The notes under the pieces were generated by a model, which was given only the letters and a program-made list of their open reading frames with translations, was not told the DNA's origin and did not search any database. A stretch of DNA of 64,000 bases. It comes from JAGDZR01 sp049115695 (GTDB lineage: Bacteria; Bacteroidota; Bacteroidia; Cytophagales; Cyclobacteriaceae). This document shows positions 61,327 to 64,000 of this stretch, piece by piece. Position 1 is the first letter of the stretch. The number at the start of each line of letters is the position of its first letter. The position numbers and the translations under genes are program-made. The stretch is from assembly GCA_049115695.1 (NCBI GenBank), contig JAGDZR010000025.1, forward strand, positions 96,994-160,993. The letters run 5' to 3'.

Positions 61327-63690
61327 ATGCTCAAGTCATTCTTCATTGCTACTATACGCAACTTGCGTAAAAATCCGCTTTATTCATTCATCAACATTGC
61401 TGGATTATCTATAGGTATAGCTTGTAGTATTTTGATCTTATTATGGGTAACCGACGAAACTTCCTTTGACAAGTTTGTTCCAAAATCCGAAAAATTATAT
61501 CAGGTTTGGGTCAACGCTGAGTTTGATGATAAAATCAATTCATGGAGATCCGTTCCCTTACCAACTTATGAAGCAATCAAAAACTCACACAGTGCAGTTG
61601 TCAACACGACTGTAGCGAGTTGGTTAAATACAAGATTGCTTTCTGTTGGAGACAAGAGAGTGATTCAGGAGGGCTACTGGGTAGGAGACGAATTCTTGGA
61701 TATGTTTGAGTTTGAGCTGACTCAGGGGAATCCCGAGATTGCCCTTGCTGACCCCATGTCCATTGTGATCACTGAAAATCTGGCTTCAATTCTTTTTAAA
61801 GATGAGGATCCAATGGGCCAAATAATCAAGGTTGATGATCAGAGCTCGTTGCAGGTAACTGGCATTTTAAAGGATCTTCCAGGGAATTCAACTTTTCAAT
61901 TTGAGTTTTTGATTCCATGGAAACACAGAGAATCGATCAGTGAATGGGTGGTCGAAAACAAAACCAATTGGGGTAATTATTCATTTCAGGTTTTTGTAGA
62001 ACTGGCTGATCCAATGAAGGAAACGGCAGTTGAAGAGGAAGTGCTATTCAGTATGCTAGAGGACAATGGTGAAAATGATTTTGCCAGCTACTTATTCCTA
62101 CATCCGATGCACGACTGGAGACTGCATTCCAATTTTGAAAACGGTGTACCAAAGGGAGGCAATAGTGATTATGTCAAATTGTTCACAGCTATAGCAATTT
62201 TTATATTAATCATTGCCTGTATCAACTTTATGAACCTCGCCACTGCACGTTCCGAAAAGCGAGCCAGGGAAGTTGGTATTCGAAAGAGCCTGGGGTCGAG
62301 CAGAAGAGGGTTGATTTTACAGTTTATTGGCGAGTCAGTTTTCATTTCATTCCTATCGTTTGTGATAGCATTGGTGCTGGCAATGGCGTTATTGCCATTC
62401 TATAATGACCTGGTGGATAAGCAGCTGGCAATAGATTTCAACTCAATCAACTTTTGGGTCTTTACTGTGATCATGATAGCTGGTACAGGTCTCATCTCAG
62501 GCAGTTATCCCGCCTTTTACCTTTCCTCTTTTGATCCGGTAATTACCTTGAAAGGTTCAATTAAAATTGGAAGAGGCGTAGCAACTCCAAGAAAAGTATT
62601 GGTCGTGCTTCAGTTTTTTGTTTCAATGATTTTGATGGTGGGTACGGTAGTCATTTATCAGCAAATCAATCTGGTCCAAAATAGAGATTTGGGCTATGAT
62701 CAGGAAGCGTTAATAAGCGTAGAAATTACGGATGAAATTTCTGAAAAGTATGACGTGATCAAAACTGAGTTGATGGGATCAGGTGCTGTGGAAGGCGTCA
62801 CCCGATCGAACAGCCAAATCACCGGTATCAACTCCAATAACTTTTTGGGATGGCCAGGCAAGCCAGAGGATCAACGGGTTATCTTCACAACGATTGTGGG
62901 CGGATATGACTATGCCAGGACGATGGGCATTGATGTATTGCACGGACGAGATTTTTCGAAAGAGTATGGTGCTGATACTTCATCCATTGTTATCAATAAA
63001 GCTGCATTGGATTTGATAGGGTTGGAGGACCCAATAGGTACAAGTCTTGATCTTTGGGGAGAGCAAAAGAAGTTGATTGGTGTAGTTGATAATGTGTTGA
63101 TGGGATCTCCTTATGAAGCTGTTAAGCCCCTTTTTATGATACTTGGAGATTGGGGTGGCTTTGTTAGTATCAGGTTGAAAAAAGGAGATATTAAAGGCAG
63201 GTTAGCTCAAGTTGAAGAAGTTTTCAATAAGCACAATCCAGCATATCCTTTCGAATACAATTTTGAGGATGCTGAGTTCCAACAAAAATTCACTTCCATT
63301 ACAATGACCAGACGACTTGCCTCATTGTTCGCGGGTTTGGCAATATTCATTACAGGCATGGGACTATTTGGTTTGGCTTCATTTATTGCAGAACAGCGCA
63401 CCAAGGAGATTGGCATTCGTAAGGTTTTGGGGGCAACTGTGTCTAGTCTAATCGGCCTAATATCCAAAGACTTTTCAAAGTTGGTTTTAGTTTCCTTTAT
63501 CATCGCAGTGCCGACCTCATGGTATTTACTCAATGAGTATTTGGAACGTTACGCCATACGAGTGGAAATCAGCTGGTGGATATTCCCAATTATAGGCTTG
63601 ATCGCACTTGGATTTGCGCTTTTGATCGTTTCAAATCAGGCGGGACGAGCTGCCCGAACCAATCCAGTGAAATCGCTCAGGCAAGATTGA
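61327..63690 (+). CDS. FtsX/MacB-type ABC permease
   Basis: A 787-residue permease beginning MLKSFFIATIRNLRKNPLYSF with the first helix at about 20-40. It has two MacB-like periplasmic domains, helices around 285-410 with AREVGIRKSLGSSRRGLI, and a C-terminal triplet with TKEIGIRKVLGATVSSLI. It has no prefix domain, unlike the one at 10012. No ATPase is adjacent. Substrate unknown. Confidence 0.88.
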   Translation: MLKSFFIATIRNLRKNPLYSFINIAGLSIGIACSILILLWVTDETSFDKFVPKSEKLYQVWVNAEFDDKINSWRSVPLPTYEAIKNSHSAVVNTTVASWLNTRLLSVGDKRVIQEGYWVGDEFLDMFEFELTQGNPEIALADPMSIVITENLASILFKDEDPMGQIIKVDDQSSLQVTGILKDLPGNSTFQFEFLIPWKHRESISEWVVENKTNWGNYSFQVFVELADPMKETAVEEEVLFSMLEDNGENDFASYLFLHPMHDWRLHSNFENGVPKGGNSDYVKLFTAIAIFILIIACINFMNLATARSEKRAREVGIRKSLGSSRRGLILQFIGESVFISFLSFVIALVLAMALLPFYNDLVDKQLAIDFNSINFWVFTVIMIAGTGLISGSYPAFYLSSFDPVITLKGSIKIGRGVATPRKVLVVLQFFVSMILMVGTVVIYQQINLVQNRDLGYDQEALISVEITDEISEKYDVIKTELMGSGAVEGVTRSNSQITGINSNNFLGWPGKPEDQRVIFTTIVGGYDYARTMGIDVLHGRDFSKEYGADTSSIVINKAALDLIGLEDPIGTSLDLWGEQKKLIGVVDNVLMGSPYEAVKPLFMILGDWGGFVSIRLKKGDIKGRLAQVEEVFNKHNPAYPFEYNFEDAEFQQKFTSITMTRRLASLFAGLAIFITGMGLFGLASFIAEQRTKEIGIRKVLGATVSSLIGLISKDFSKLVLVSFIIAVPTSWYLLNEYLERYAIRVEISWWIFPIIGLIALGFALLIVSNQAGRAARTNPVKSLRQD

Positions 63691-63701
63691 CTTTGGGCAG
63701 A

Positions 63702-64000
63702 TTATGCTTCTGATTGGATAACCCTTTTCCGTTGTACTTGTGCTCCGAGGGTGAGGAAGATCAAAAATCCGGTTAGCCAGTAAACAAAAGATGGTATAGG
63801 AAGTGGATCGCCTTTGGCATACGAATGCAGTCCGGACAGGTAGTAATTTACCCCAAAGGATGTCATGATAATAGAATAGAAGGCAAACACGCTTGCCACA
63901 TTAAAGATAAAACTGTCCTTGAGTTTAGGTACTAACCTAAAGTGCAATACAATGGTGTAGACGATAACAGATATGAGGGCCCATGTTTCTTTTGGGTCCC
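63702..64000 (-). CDS. Cytochrome c assembly protein CcsA, C-terminal fragment
   Basis: The frame is open to the window edge and reads DPKETWALISVIVYTIVLH, then an end with SIIMTSFGVNYYLSGLHSYAKGD and a final helix. This is the C-terminus of a CcsA/ResC-type haem lyase; the upstream Trp-rich motif would be outside. It attaches haem to c-type cytochromes such as the one in the sulfite cassette. The partial gene starts beyond 64000. A TTG at 63947 is not a real start. Confidence 0.85.
   Translation of the reverse strand, partial: DPKETWALISVIVYTIVLHFRLVPKLKDSFIFNVASVFAFYSIIMTSFGVNYYLSGLHSYAKGDPLPIPSFVYWLTGFLIFLTLGAQVQRKRVIQSEA

Noticed and set aside
63702..63947. 81-residue protein starting at TTG 63947
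   Set aside because: The frame continues to the window edge with the conserved DPKETWA motif of CcsA, so this is the end of a longer gene.
1..64000. tRNA, rRNA, CRISPR arrays, insertion sequences, phage or integron genes
   Set aside because: Intergenic regions were read for tRNA-like T-loops, repeat-spacer patterns and transposase frames; none was seen.

Overview
The window reads as a chromosomal stretch of a free-living member of the Bacteroidota, most likely a marine Cytophagales-type bacterium. Signs of this are TonB-dependent receptors with carboxypeptidase-like N-terminal domains, DUF4249, DUF4296, DUF2911 and DUF3078 proteins, an OmpA protein with a WD40/PD40-like N-terminus, a Bat/DUF58 operon, FtsX permeases with and without a prefix domain, few Shine-Dalgarno sequences, and several matches to the Bacteroidota promoter (-33 TTG, -7 TAnnTTTG). 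GC content is moderate to low and fairly even. I saw no transposase, integrase, tRNA, rRNA or CRISPR array, so this is mostly core and lifestyle genome rather than a mobile island.

Layout. 1-4858 (minus): a surface-glycan operon (DUF3298 lipoprotein, Wzx-like flippase, YfhO-like membrane protein, start of a glycosyltransferase). 4938-9572: DUF3078 protein, queA, then menC / creatininase-like / lipoprotein with overlapping genes. 9604-12615: PadR regulator with two operator-like dyads and its FtsX permease. 12617-14368 (minus): a compact ECF sigma / one-TM protein / two Spy-like periplasmic proteins cassette. 14507-18852: PIG-L deacetylase, an unlisted 46-residue membrane protein and a sodium:solute symporter. 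18854-22366: orphan response regulator, DUF2911 protein, 3-methyladenine glycosylase and an autocleaving-type S24 repressor module with a perfect palindrome over its promoter.

22704-26995: TPR lipoprotein, thrS, infC (with an AUU start), rpmI, rplT. 27072-33388: hydroxyacid dehydrogenase, OmpA/PD40 protein, TauE exporter, PIF1-like helicase, EF-hand protein. 33701-37179: a sulfite-oxidation cassette (molybdopterin sulfite dehydrogenase, cytochrome c, double-rhodanese lipoprotein, sterol-desaturase-like protein). 37180-40381: solute-binding protein, START protein, secreted protein and decayed two-component remnants. 40378-43172 (minus): partial Bat operon. 43219-51447: DUF4296, mutS2, a cytochrome-b5-like protein, rsmE, a DUF4249 plus TonB receptor pair and a GH130-like lipoprotein. 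51508-52465: a multiply frameshifted sensor-kinase pseudogene. 52549-64000: small membrane protein, TonB receptor, an ABC/GntR operon with a YtrA-type operator, MBL hydrolase with oligopeptidase B, another FtsX permease, and the end of a CcsA cytochrome-c assembly protein.

The most interesting signals are the four-gene sigma/Spy cassette, the 46-residue partner of the symporter, the S24 repressor module with its promoter-embedded palindrome, the two palindromic PadR sites, the non-canonical AUU start of infC, and the GntR operon whose operator sits at the predicted transcription start. All functional statements rest on motif recognition by eye; no database search was run.
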